A model generated the notes under the pieces. It was given only the letters and a program-made list of their open reading frames with translations, was not told where the DNA came from and did no database searches. From the NCBI RefSeq assembly GCF_014839805.1, contig NC_051126.1, forward strand, positions 7,386,609 through 7,450,608: a stretch of 64,000 nt of DNA, read 5' to 3'. Source of the DNA: Manduca sexta. Its lineage: Eukaryota > Arthropoda > Insecta > Lepidoptera > Sphingidae. Positions 46,836 to 59,191 of this stretch are shown piece after piece; positions within the stretch are counted from its first letter, which is position 1, and the number at the start of each line of letters is the position of its first letter. A program made the translations under genes and the position numbers.

Positions 46836-47581
46836 AAATATAGAGAATATTTTAAATACACAGTAGTGATTATTTTTTACGGTGTCTTGCAGGGTATGTA
46901 TTTCTGGAAGGCTATATATTATAATTTTATGTCTTTCAGGTGTAGGTAATTTTACATATCTGGGCTATTATAGAGACATTTATTTAATTACTAGCGTAAA
47001 TAATGCAGCTTCAGTGACGATAATTTAGTAATTAAAATTTAGACCCATGAAAAAAAATCGATTGCAACTTGAACGACTTTAAATGAAAAAAAAATAACTA
47101 CATTAAACAACCATACACAAAATATATTCGGTATCACAAAATTATGTTTTTATATAATTCACGTTGCATAAACCCCTTCAATACTCCACGCTTTATTGAA
47201 TATATGAATATGTTATGTAAATAACGTATCAGTTGAACAGAAAAGTATACCTGAACAAGTTTTTGCTACCGAAAAAAGAATAGTTCCAACATATCCATTA
47301 CAGATGATCTCTGCCACGTCCGAAGGCAGTTCAAATGAAGCTCATTAAATTCGCATCAGACTTGATAAAACACACGAGTTCCTTTATTTAAATCACTTTC
47401 TTTGTGATCAGAGACAATTATCTGCATCGCTAGTGACGAGAGTGCAAATGAACTTCGATCGGAGGTGCCGATCGCATACCTATGTAATTGTCTCACGCAA
47501 TCAACAATATATACTGCGAACGATACCAAACCGGACTTATACGTAATTGTTGGCAATTTTTTTAATCTGATGAGAAGTTCC
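46836..47581. other. Intergenic, no gene seen
   Basis: AT-rich, no feature recognised. Confidence 0.4.
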
Positions 47582-47855
47582 TCGGTGGTGGAGACTGCCT
47601 CGCTAGCGTAGTTTTAATGCATGCGCGTTACGGGAGCACTCTGATGTCCTGGGTTCGAATCCCGGGTCGGGCAAAGGGATATTTGGGTTTTTCTGCTCAG
47701 TATCAGCCTGCAGATTGAAATTTGTGCCCAATATAGCGATAGGCTCGTCAACTATCACATCATAAGACAGAACACACTTAACGAAAAATGGGTGCCCTGG
47801 TTACACCTCTGCATACCCCTTCAGGGATAAATTCGTGATGTGTGTTTGTTTTTGA
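47582..47855 (+). mobile_element. SINE type B, nearly complete
   Basis: tRNA-like head from CTCGGTGGTGGAGACTGCCT with B-box GGGTTCGAATCCCGGGTCGG, body GGGTTTTTCTGCTCAGTATC and 3' end CTCTGCATACCCCTTCAGGG. It is the reference copy for the family in this window. Confidence 0.85.
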
Positions 47856-48547
47856 TGAGAAGTTTCAGAGATTCCTCTTTACATCCAAACTTAGAAACTT
47901 TATAAATAAACTTCACGGTTTATGATATTAGTATTATAAATAAGGGTATGGTATATTTAAATACCGCTTGTCATATTGTCATTATTTTATTATGTTCCAG
48001 GTCAGCTATCGACAGATGCTTCGCCAAAGTGTAAGGCCATAACATAATAGATAAAAATCTTATATTGTAATCCAAGACTGTCCTATCCATGTGGCATATT
48101 TCCTCTAAAAACGTTCAGCTTTTTCTGTCTTATCTTCTCAAATCTGTATGAATATACATTGCCAACCTGCATATTTAAAATTAATATAATACCCATATGA
48201 TGGAGCAATTCAGACCTATTGTATACCGATCTAAAAAACTGAGAATCTCAACGGGTATTAGTGAAGAATGATGAACCATATGGATACATAATAATGATTG
48301 ATTACAGCTCTTAACTGAATGAAGTTGTTCAAGTTCTTTTTACTTTTAAGCTGTCGACATGTAAGTGCGTAAATTATAACACAAAAACTATAAATCTTTT
48401 TAAAAAAATTAAATATAACATGAATAGATTTTCATGAGTTTTACGGTTTATAAAAATAAAGTATACTTTATATTTAGCTCATATCAGTTGAATTTTTAGT
48501 CTTTTATTTATTTATACACTTTATTACACAGAAGTATATAGGCGAAC
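47856..48547. other. Intergenic, no gene seen
   Basis: AT-rich, no feature recognised. Confidence 0.4.
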
Positions 48548-48551
48548 TTAA

Positions 48552-48908
48552 GGTGGTAGCTCAAGGTCCATTTTCATACATTTTGTTTCGGCTTTAATCT
48601 GGGTAACTAAACAAGTATTGGCAAGTAAAGAATTTAAATTCACGTCTAGTTAGTGATTAGTTCTCGCAGTTGAAAGAAAAATGTAAAAATAATTAATAAT
48701 CATGGATATTTCTGCCTTTAAAATTTCGTCATATTAAATTTTAAAGGCCGAAATATCCATGATTATTAATTATTTTACGTTTTTCTTCAACTGCGAGAAC
48801 TAATCACTAACTAGACGTGAATTTAAATTCTTTACTTGCCAATACTTGTTTAGTTACCCAGATTAAAGCCGAAACAAAATGTATGAAAATGGACCTTGAG
48901 CTACCACC
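48552..48908. mobile_element. TTAA-flanked MITE, near-complete palindrome (357 bp)
   Basis: TTAA at 48548-48551 and 48909-48912. The whole element is two inverted arms of about 170 bases meeting near 48735 (TTTCGTCATATTAAATTTTAA). Arms are almost identical from GGTGGTAGCTCAAGGTCC inward. It would fold into one long hairpin if transcribed. Same family as 6077-6362. Confidence 0.9.
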
Positions 48909-49160
48909 TTAATGCCAAAGCAATTTCTACCAATTCACCTTAGGGGTGATGTAGTAAATAAACAAGGTAGGTGCATCTACAAATGGTAGATAAATATTTT
49001 TTTATGTTTGTAACATACAAACAGTGGGATAATATTATAATCAAGCATCACGAGATTCTTTTCGAGCTAAATCAATGTTTATCCCGCCTGTAAAAATATG
49101 CACAAACCAAGAATTAGGTTCTGAATAACCAAGCTATCAATTAAAGTAGATCATTAGTTC

Positions 49161-49210
49161 TTACCTATATAACTATTGTAATGTAAGTATTACAATAGTT
49201 ATATAGGTAA
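49161..49210. repeat. Perfect 22-bp hairpin with 6-base loop
   Basis: TTACCTATATAACTATTGTA(AT) at 49161-49182 pairs exactly with 49189-49210; loop GTAAGT. Isolated. Confidence 0.85.
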
Positions 49211-51694
49211 ACAAAACAATTTATAACATCCGCTCAGAGGTACTAATTATCCCCTATGCCATCTACAATTATATTTCCTACTAATAATTATAACCAAGTA
49301 AAGGTTTGTCATTCATATATACATTAGCCTACCTTGGCCTACCTTAGACTGTTGAGGGGTGACAGCAAAGAACCTAAACACGCCATAATGGGCGATTTAA
49401 TAAACGATGGATTAGCCCTCTGGATACGAGATATTACTATGATCTGTAGTAAAAACTTATCCGTGGGCATTTTTAAATAATACTCAAAAATAATTCCATT
49501 GCAATGCATTGGTAGCATTGTTACTTGATTTTGATCGGAATATGTAATCATAGAACCTATTCTATGGACGGATTATTCAATTTCATTCATAGCATAGTGA
49601 ATATTCCAGACACAATAGATCGGAAAATTACCTCTTACTGTTCTAATTAAAGAAAAAAATTAAAAAAAAATATTTTGCTCTAACTTTATCTAATACGCGC
49701 AATAAGTGAGCGCACGTTTTTATCGTAAAATAATTCTATTATTGTCTACTTCTCATGATATCTACTTTTATGCGAAATATAGATCCTGAAACGGTTTCAA
49801 TGACAAGTCAATAATCTTATTACTAATTAAATAACGTCATAATAACAGCGAGACGTAAATATTTCCTTCATCTTGCAATTTATTGTTCAACAATGTTACG
49901 ATAGTAAAATTCCGAGGTCGCATACAAAAGGGTTACAATTATAATACGTCTACTTTTTCCTGTAAAATATGAATTTTGTTAAATGCTAAGATAGTGGAAA
50001 AAAATCTTAGAACTTGTTCTTTACATAGTGTACTTATTACTGTCTCTACTTTGTTATAAGTCATAAGAATTTCAAACGAAGTACAATTATACTTTATTCA
50101 CTTGATACCATTATATCAATTCGTAGTAAAAAATACCTTGATCATAATTTGTTTGAATGGCCGTTATTACATCGCATCAAGATGTTGAAACATGAAAACA
50201 AAACTAGTGTTTCTTTTTTTAAGGAAATGTTAATCAGGCATTATTATTAGATTTGGTTCCAACAAATTAAAATCGCCCTTTTACTAATAGTAATATATAT
50301 TTTTACGAGAAGGCCTATTGAACTAAGAGAACGCAACTGCATCAATAGAATTATCATGAATGCTCTGGCCGCTATCAGAGAATCAAAAAGTCCTTGTAAA
50401 GCAAACAATGGTTTTACTATATCACGAACGGTGGAGATCAGACTTGGGATAAACTTGAAGAAAATAGTAGCACATTGTGAAGAATATGGGAGAGATATTT
50501 AGATTTTACTCTGATTACGCTGTGATCATGTGATCATAGTCTGAAATACGCATATTGGGCTATAGTTATGATGTTTCATAATTATAGCCATATACGTACT
50601 TCAATCCATGAAGTACGGTAAAGACTCTGGAAAGACTGATTTCAATTAAAAAAGTAGCAGGCACATTTTAAGTACAACTCTTAAGAAATAGTTTTTAATA
50701 ATTTGTAGTACTATATTTTTGTAGTACTAAATCATAACTTATATATACCAATGTAAGCTCTATATATCTATATAGAGGTTAGATTTAAATACTTAAATAG
50801 TGATGTTTTAGAACAAACCCGATTAATAATAATTTTAATGATCTATTTATTTCAACTCATCTTATTTCAATTCAGACAGTTTATCAATGATTTATAGTCA
50901 GTATTATATTCTACAACATATTTTACAATTACATTTACTTATTCAATTCAATAAAGCGTGCCTTAATAATCTCATTAGCTTTTAAGTATAATACAGAATG
51001 CCAGTAAGACGACGTTTTACTGACAATTGCTAATTTAGTGCGATTTAAATGATATTCAATATGGGATACAGCCTGCAGATCATTTTACGAGAAATATCTA
51101 AATGCATTGCTCAGCAAATATTGCGATAAGAATATCCTCACAAACCTCGCTGTCACGACTGCATAATGGGATTAGATTTGAAACTCATGACTTGCTAAAT
51201 TTGTAATAGTAAATAATTTATAATCGTTCTTTTTTTCTGGAATAACTGGTGAAAATATTCAGTCTATATTAAAAGTAATATTTATATCATTAACTTACAA
51301 AGTTAAAGGTAGATAGAGTACCTTAAAAACTACGAATGCAAAACCGATGTTTATGCAATTTCTTTCTACTTGTGTTTGTTTACTATTTTCAAGTATTGCT
51401 TAAAATATTTTTTACCAAAGAACTCATGAGTCGATACTGTTTATGAAGATTTGATTTTTTTTAACTCTATCAAGCTTACAGGTATTCCTATTTGTATCAC
51501 TTAATCACAACTTAAATCTACGTTATAAATAAATAAACAATAGGTTAATAGTAAGAAATAACAACTTTGCTTAATATAAAAAAATCTAGAAGCACACATA
51601 CCTGAAAAAAGCTGTAAAAAGCTAAAGCACTTTCAAAATTTAAAAATGGAACACTAACTGATCAACCACTTTTTGAATCTCTAATTCATTTTCG
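49211..51694. other. Gene-poor AT-rich stretch
   Basis: No gene or defined repeat seen. Confidence 0.45.
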
Positions 51695-52084
51695 ATGTTA
51701 GCAATCGTTTTATTGCCAGTAATTATTCTAGAGATGACTTTCCGCGGTCGCGTTCGTTTAAAAATGGCGGGAGGTTTTTCGTACAGGGGCTGCGCGCGTC
51801 CTTGCGAGGCGGACAAGGTCTCAGCGAGGCTATATGTGGAAGCCAGCCTGCGATCCTCCGCTTCTTATAGCTACTCGGCGGACGTACGATTTAAGTATGA
51901 TATTCGTAGACTCGACGAATCCTTATGTCGGCTACGCACCATTCGACCCGCATTAACACAGATCATTATGCTACATAGGGGGTACCTAAACCTCTACAAG
52001 CGCCTGTTTTTGAACTCTATTTTATCGCTATGTCGAAAGTTAAACAGAAATTGTAACTGGTGTCCATTGTATAGGTGTTTTTAA
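51695..52084 (+). other. 129-codon open frame, unrecognised
   Basis: An ATG-initiated frame in a GC-richer island. The translation (for example GGFSYRGCARPCEADKVSAR) shows no domain that I recognise. It directly precedes SINE/LINE debris, so it may derive from a transposon. No splice or promoter context supports a gene. Confidence 0.2.
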
Positions 52085-52149
52085 AAAAACAGTATTTATA
52101 TTACATAATATAAGATTTTAGAAAATTGTTTCGGTCGGGAAAACTGATG

Positions 52150-53030
52150 TCAGTTTTTTCTATTTAATATCAGCCCGGATTTCAGTATTTGTGCACAATG
52201 TGGCGACAGTTTTTTTTTTATCTGTTTTGTGGTTTTTTATTTGGACTTATTTTACCTATTGTCTTATCCTATTTTATTATTATTTTTCTATCTTCATTTA
52301 TTTATCTTATATTGCTAACATACTTTTCTAATTGTTCTATTTATCTTACTCTATATATGTCTATTTATATACGCTTATCTTACATATATTACTATCTATA
52401 TATAATTTCCTATTAATTTTATTGTTACTTATTTCTATTGCTTACTTTTCTAACAATTTTCTTACAGTACTTTAAAAACTTATCTATCTTCTCTTAATCA
52501 TTAACTATGATACTTAAATTACTTATAACTATCTTACTTTCTAACAAATTTTCTATATTGAAGCATTCCACTGCGTAGATAGGACATTCGAGTAGGAGCT
52601 GTGGGACCGTCTCCTAAACGTCAGGGTCACATAGACACGCCAGCTCTTCCACTTGAACCGATGCAAGTACTCGGAGAATCCGTCGTTCCGCCTTACGACC
52701 CTTGGTGACGGGCTTTTTTTTTCTTTTTTTTGTGGGGCTCTGCGCCCTACTCTCGTTCCCTCTATCAAGGACAAGGATACTTATTTATCCTTTATTATTT
52801 TTACAATTTAATCATTTTAAGTTGAGACATATCTATTTATCTTCCTACATCATCTTAATTATATTATCTTAATCTGTTTGTCTTCTTCTACGTCTGGTTT
52901 ATCAGACTAGTTTATCAGACAGGTTTATCCCCAATCACTTAATCGGACCTAAATCTAATATAAACAAACAAAAGTGGTTGTAATAATTGCGCCTCTGTCT
53001 ACCAGCTCTTCTGGAATAAAAAAGGCGGAG
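52150..53030 (+). mobile_element. SINE type B interrupted by a LINE fragment
   Basis: 52150-52206 matches the SINE body (ATCAGCCCGGATTTCAGTAT, TGTGCACAATGTGGCGACAG). 52975-53030 matches its 3' end (GCGCCTCTGTCTACC). The sequence between is a minus-strand LINE piece. Confidence 0.6.
52207..52790 (-). mobile_element. LINE (non-LTR) 3' fragment with end of ORF2
   Basis: On the minus strand the translation reads ILRVLASVQVEELACLCDPD, then a stop, then ETVPQLLLECPIYAVEC. This resembles the C-terminal Cys/His motif after the reverse transcriptase of jockey/R1-type elements. A 350-base purine-rich (minus-strand) tail follows, probably its 3' UTR. Broken and non-functional. Confidence 0.6.
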
Positions 53031-54589
53031 GTCTTTTTTTGATTAATTTTTTTTTTAATCGGGGCTATTCAAAAGTGTTTCTACTCACTTGAACATTAAA
53101 AATTTACATTCGAAATATGTTTATGTTATAACTCAGATGAAATCGATATTCTTACATAATCTAAACCATTTTTAAATATTTTGCGTTTGAATTCATAGAC
53201 AGTCAATATAATATAGCCAATGCGGAAAATCGATAAATTGCTTTACGGGCATTCCCAATTTATCAAGGGCAGAACTGGCAAACGAGACCCATAAAGAACA
53301 AATGCATATTATTTAGGACTTAGGTAGTCCTAAATGCGGGTACATTATCATCTTGCTAAGCACTCGGCGACCGATCCGTCACGATTTAAGATAAAGAATC
53401 ACTTAAGTCATCAAATATACATGCCACTGAGAAAATATGAAAACCGGAATATTACAAAGTTGCCAAAACATTCACGTGCAGTCAGTAAAAATATTTAAAT
53501 TATTGCAAATAAATTTCCAAGAGCTAAATTTTATACATTTAAGATATTTTATTCAAGAGGAACAGAAAACAGTTACACTCCGAAAATTTAACAATAAACT
53601 TACTGATGCACACACATAAACATCAACATGTAACCAATACCACTGTCCACAAATTAGCAAAAAATATGACGGAGGCGGCATATATGTCAATTATTAACAT
53701 GCACAAGCTTTTACATTTTAATAACAGGATCTATAGTAGGTCGAAGTCGTTTATACGGTTTAGTGCCGGCAAAAATGGGCTGTCAACCGAGGGTCCTCGA
53801 CTCAAATTCCAGGGCGACCAACAGCTGTTAGTATGTATTTTTCTAACAACTTGCCTGGTATTGGATCCAAAAAAATAAGGTAAAAGAGGTTAAATCCTTT
53901 AGGCAGCATACTCGATACTTGTACTTGTGACCTCATATTATAATAGCGTAAGAGTAGACCAAAAAGGATAATAGAACGTTTATTTTTTTTTCGAGACGGT
54001 TGACGTCATTAAAAGAGTGATTTACTAGAACAGAAGTCCCAAAATTTGTACTTTCGGTGTAAAATATGTCACGTATTTCTTACGTAACACTATAATGAGT
54101 GCAAAATAATAATAAAATACGACGAAAATTAAAATTAGACTTTTGTTCAATTGACTAAAACGAACCATCATGCCCTACTATATATTATTATGTGAATTAT
54201 GATCTAACATTAGGCATAATAAATAATATTTTGTTTATGTTTTTAAAGATTGTTTTCCTGTCCAGCTAAAGCTGCTTACGTATACTTACTTCTTATAAAA
54301 CTATACATTAATGATTACAAATTTTCTCAAAATCCGTTCAGCAGATTTTGAGAAAATCGATAACATACAGACAGACAGAAAGCGGGACTTTGTTTTATAG
54401 ATTACAACTTAAAGTATTTTATGAATATTATAAGCTAGTGTAATTAGGTACACAATATATTGTATACGTTAAATCTGATCATATGATAAATATTTTCATA
54501 TTTATAGATAAAAGGTTACTTCTATGCCTCAAGAAAATAAAGCACAAAAGTTTAAAAAAGAATATGGAACTATCTCTACACCTCCTCAC
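53031..54589. other. Intergenic, repeat debris
   Basis: 53751-53830 has a tRNA-like CTCGACTCAAATTCCAGGGC B-box piece. 54310-54410 carries CAAAATCCGTTCAGCAGATT and CAGACAGACAGAAAGCGGG, a block shared with 30255-30440. No gene seen. Confidence 0.4.
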
Positions 54590-54785
54590 TAGTTTTATCC
54601 TCAAAAAGATAGGCAGAGGCCCAACGTATACAGCACTTTTTCCATGTGTACTCCATGAATGATGTGATAGACGGCAAGCCTATCGCAATATCGGGCACAA
54701 ATTTTAAACTCCGGGCTAATACTAGGTAAAAAACAAAATATAACATTGTCGGACCTGAGATCCAAACCTTAAGCAAAAACACCAA
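54590..54785 (-). mobile_element. SINE type B, degraded
   Basis: Reverse copy with AAGCCTATCGCAATATCGGG and ACTCCGGGCTAATACT (plus-strand reading) and a decayed B-box. Confidence 0.65.
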
Positions 54786-55619
54786 TCTGTTTCTTTGAAA
54801 TAAGTTTTCTAGGAAATGTCACATAATATAAAGCAACTATATTTGTCAAAATAAATGAACGTCACGAAAAGCTTTTTACGAAATATTTTTACAAAAAAAC
54901 TTTTTATTACTTTTTTTTGTTTATTTTAATACATCCATAAATTTAAATTATATATGAAATGAATGAACAAAGACCAACTCAAAGAAAAGAAACAAAAGAG
55001 AAAAAAAATCATAAAAATCTTACGTACCTTTTAAATACGTGTATTTTAAAAAATACGTACTATATTTTACAAAAAATTAAGCCTATTAATTAAACTATTT
55101 TATAATTAATCTAGGTACATTTAAAACGTGTTCGAGTATTTAAAGTTCTAACTACGTTACTTTATAACGGCAAAAACGATCTCTACCGTTATGCCAATAA
55201 AACAATTTGGACAGAAATACTTAGTTTCTATAAATCTGCCTACACAATAATATTTTAATTTCACGTAATTGCTTCAATTTTTTTGCGATTATTATTATAA
55301 TCTTGGTGCTTATTTTATGCTAAGTCAATTTAAGGTCCACTGAGGTATATTGAAATAAAAAAATTCATACAGTAATAACAAATTGCTGTCAGTAATTTGT
55401 TTTATAAACCGTTCGGTAGGCATGGTTAAGTAATTCCAAATAATTTGGCAAAACTGTGTCACTAATTAGTAATAAGTTATGCGGAAAGGTTTATTTGTTA
55501 TTAAATATTTGCTTAACATGTAAGCTGAGTAAATTAACTTAAATACTTATACCGAGGCGGATAATTATAATATTTTCTTTTAACGCCGTAAAATATATTA
55601 GTGTCTAAACTACTACTGT
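54786..55619. other. Intergenic, no gene seen
   Basis: Very AT-rich, no feature recognised. Confidence 0.45.
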
Positions 55620-56350
55620 TAATGAATGAACATTTTTTTTTATCAGACCCCGCAGTCGGCATTGGGGGAAACCCACGAATGGGATACTGGAATCCACAGG
55701 CTAAGCGGCTGCACGGCCTTGAAAAAAAGTCGGGAGAGGATATCTGGGGAAGGAAGAGTGGGGGAAGGAGAAGGAACCCTCCTAGAATGGGAGGAAGGGA
55801 GAAGACCAGGAAATGTTCACGAGCCCTCGTAGGCCTCAATGTGAATTGGCAACCATGACGTATACACACTTAACTGTGTACATACCGCTGCCACAAAATG
55901 TCCCCTGTTCATGGGCGTGCATTCGGTGTGGAGACCGAGCACACAAGAATTGCCACAGGGAGGGAATGAACATGTATGATTTCCTTTTGCCCTGAGGTCT
56001 AATATACAAAGTTGGGCTGGGAAGAACATAATGTCTATTTATGCAGCCAATCAGCAATATGCAATTATTATGTTCCAGTCTGACCAGTACATAGTTACCT
56101 AGTTATACAATTTCTGAGGTATGGAGCATGGTCCAGAGCCACGCTTATTACTGCCGTTAATGGCGAAGACGTCATCAGGCCTGTGAAATTTTCCGAGCTA
56201 CCCATAATAACTGGAGACCGGCGCCTACGCGGATCCGAAGTGAGACAGTTACGGCTGTAAACTGACAGAGGAATCCTAGCCAGCCTTTATGAGCCAAAGA
56301 GGGGACCCGCGGGGTCAGTTAGTGGTGCATAGAAGACTTCGATGAGGTGG
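55620..56350. repeat. GC-rich repeat-like block, unclassified
   Basis: A stretch starting CAGACCCCGCAGTCGGCATT and running to GTCAGTTAGTGGTGCATAG contrasts sharply with its AT-rich flanks. Several overlapping open frames exist on both strands, none with recognisable protein motifs, which fits non-coding GC-rich DNA such as an old retroelement fragment. Not matched to another copy in the window. Confidence 0.35.
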
Positions 56351-57320
56351 TGAAAATAAATAGTCGCCTAATCGAGCTGTAGAAAAATGTGTCTAGAACT
56401 TGACTACTACTATCTATCTACTTATTATACTTTCAAAATAAATCTCGGATATCGCAGCGTGTTTATAATATTGTATTCTTTATTTTATTCTTCCTTATTT
56501 TGTATATTTCCTTACCAAAATTACACAAAAATTACAAATAAGTGTGAGCAATAAATAAATTAACAGGGCTATCAATGTCAAGAATATCGCCATAAATATC
56601 ATAAAGTGCAACAAATAAAGTAAAAAATGTTTATCTAAACACAGGTAGTTGATGCATATGTCTTCGCACGCATACAAATGAGCGGCTCCTGCGCCAATGT
56701 GCGATTTACACTAAACGATTTAACATGCGATTTCTATCCGCATCACTAACCGCGTTTACGTTCCGCGTATTGGATTTTGAAGCGACAGAGATGCAAATAT
56801 GTCGAATATAAACGCTGTAAAATCGATCGTGTAAATTGTGATAATTTAATCGAGCTGCAGGCCTGGATTTCGCGGGTCCATGTAGCCTGTGGGTTTTACA
56901 CGAGCCGATTCATCTTCTATGCGATTTCTAGCCGTACAACTAAACTGACCGTGAACACATTCAAATGAATATACATCGCATGATATTTTTTTTAGTTGTC
57001 TTATACAAAATTTGCAAACATAAAAACACCATTTCGAATCATACTTACAAATTGATTAGGTTTACAAGTAACGTAAAATCGATAAGTGTATATGTGACCA
57101 ACAAAGTGCATAACACAGGTTAAACTTACAAATTGATGTATTTTTCATATTTTTCATCTATATTGCATGCATAAATTTTACGTGAACATAATCTTGCTCT
57201 AGTTCAGTTAAAATGCACAACCGAGGATTGGAATCGACACCCAGCCCCTCTCAGTGCCTTTGATGCGAATGAATAATAAATAGGTTGGAACTTTTACTCC
57301 TAGTAAAAAAAAAATGGATA
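56351..57320. other. Intergenic, no gene seen
   Basis: Contains repeated GCGATTT words around 56700-56940 and a 63-codon frame without recognisable motifs. Confidence 0.35.
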
Positions 57321-57650
57321 TCGCGGCGATAGCCTAGTGGGTTGTGGAACAGACTGCTGAGACGAATGTCCGCAGGTTCAATTCCCAAGGGCACCCACCT
57401 CTGATTTTTCTAAAAATTATGTGTGTATTCTTTGTGAATTATCGCTTGCTTTAACGGTAAAGGAAAATATCGTGAGGAAACCTGCATACCTGACAAGTTC
57501 TTTATAGGCATTTCGAGGGTGTGTGAAGTCTTCCAATCCGCATTAGGCCAGCGCGTTGGACTTAGGCCACATCCCTCTCAGTAGTAGGGGAGGCCCGTGC
57601 CCTAATAGTGGGACAGTATATAACGCAGGGCTGTATTATAATTATTATAA
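57321..57650 (+). mobile_element. SINE type A, complete reference copy
   Basis: Head GCGGCGATAGCCTAGTGGG (A-box-like) and CAGGTTCAATTCCC (B-box-like), body, and tail CAGGGCTGTATTATAATTAT. tRNA-derived internal promoter implied. Confidence 0.85.
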
Positions 57651-59191
57651 TGGGTATAATAATTTGACAATGCGTAAAAAGATATTGGATTAAAATTTGA
57701 ATTGAATAAATGAACGATCGTTTAAAAACAGTAAAAAATCAATTCTGTTACAGAGCGGGCATCATTGGTCTCCTTGTGGTTTAGTTTGTGACCGAAAATC
57801 TCATGAATCAAGTCGATAGCGTTCCGTAATGTCCATACCATTTATCGACCCCATGTAGGGTTGTCCAAAGTCACTTTATAAAATTAGTAAATAGACTTAT
57901 ATAACCTAATAACTTTTTTAATAAGGCGCTAAAATAGATACCTACCTACTTACAAGGTTTTAACCTTATTTTTTTTATAATGTGGCTTATGTTTCCGTGA
58001 GTGTTAGACATCGAAATCAAACTAGGTTTCTGGTTTTATCGAGACTTTTTATATTTTAATTTTCTCCCGACAAGATCTGTGTGAAGTATATCTGAGTACT
58101 AAATCTCATAAAATATACATTCAGCGGTTTCTGCGCTATCTTCTGCCAAACCTCGGTATGTAGTACATAAGTACTTACCTTCTGATAAACATATACTATG
58201 TTTTACCCTCGACTATACGAACATTCGTACCTATATAACAACACAGAACATAGACGTATCTACTTAAAAACAGAAGTATTTTTGTTAGATTTCAAATTGG
58301 AATCGAAATATTGCTAAACGTTAACCCTAAAAGGGGCTTTGTCCATTTGTAACAGTTAACCGCAGTAAGTTCTACATAACATCACTCACGAAGTGCAGTG
58401 ACACACGAAATTCATGATCAGATGCAATGCTTTTACATTTTCCTGACTCATCAGTCAACATCACGGATTATGCAAGGAAATCTGTTTCCTACTAAGTCGT
58501 GCGAATTTAAATTTTACATACTTACAATGTTGTTATTGTGTTGACCCGGTTTGTTTAAAATATTTAATGTTAATAGTAAGTAATGTCGTAAATAAATGTT
58601 GATTTCAGAACCGAAAACAAATTGTACAATCACAACTTTCGATTATGTACCTAAGTATTGTCATAATATTTATTGTGTTAAAGTAGGGTAGCCTGGGAAG
58701 GGTGATCGTTTTGCGAGATAGAAAACCGCCCCGAATGCCAACCTATACTATACCATGACGTCGCCGTTACAAGTCTATTTTATACAGTTCAAACTACACC
58801 TCGATCCATCTTGTCCATCACGATCGACCACACCGACTATGTCTGCGGGACGGTCGTTGCGACGATCGTAATGTGAATGCTCTAGGGTTTTTAAAGATAT
58901 AACAAGCCGTAGCTTCCTTATCAATTATTTATTGTATAATAAAATAAAGCTTAGAGAATTCAAAACATGGATGAGTGGCTAGACTGACTGAGCGTAAAAT
59001 ACCAATTATCAAATTTAGGCAACACTGGATCCGGTTCCGTCAAGTAAGACGTCAACGCTAAATTTATCCAATTTTTACCATTGACTTTAATTTTTACCAA
59101 CATTTCAACCAATAATACCTAAAATACAGCTTAATAAACGTGTTTTAAATATAACTATCATCTAAAAAGTAAAAACCAAGTTACCTCCAAC
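57651..59191. promoter_or_regulatory. Upstream region of PDAP1
   Basis: Mostly AT-rich. A GC-balanced block at 58690-58880 has no open frame. The PDAP1 promoter and 5' UTR should lie in the last few hundred bases; no TATA or initiator can be assigned with confidence. Confidence 0.4.

Noticed and set aside
47640..47680. tRNA-like sequence GGGTTCGAATCCCG
   Set aside because: It is the B-box of a SINE head shared by several copies; no cloverleaf can be completed.
52189..52416. 75-codon hydrophobic frame
   Set aside because: Pyrimidine-rich simple sequence (Phe/Leu/Ile/Tyr/Ser only), best read as the 3' UTR of the reversed LINE fragment.
55534..56057. Six overlapping frames of 60-111 codons on both strands
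   Set aside because: All come from one GC-rich block with few stops; no frame has recognisable motifs or splice context.
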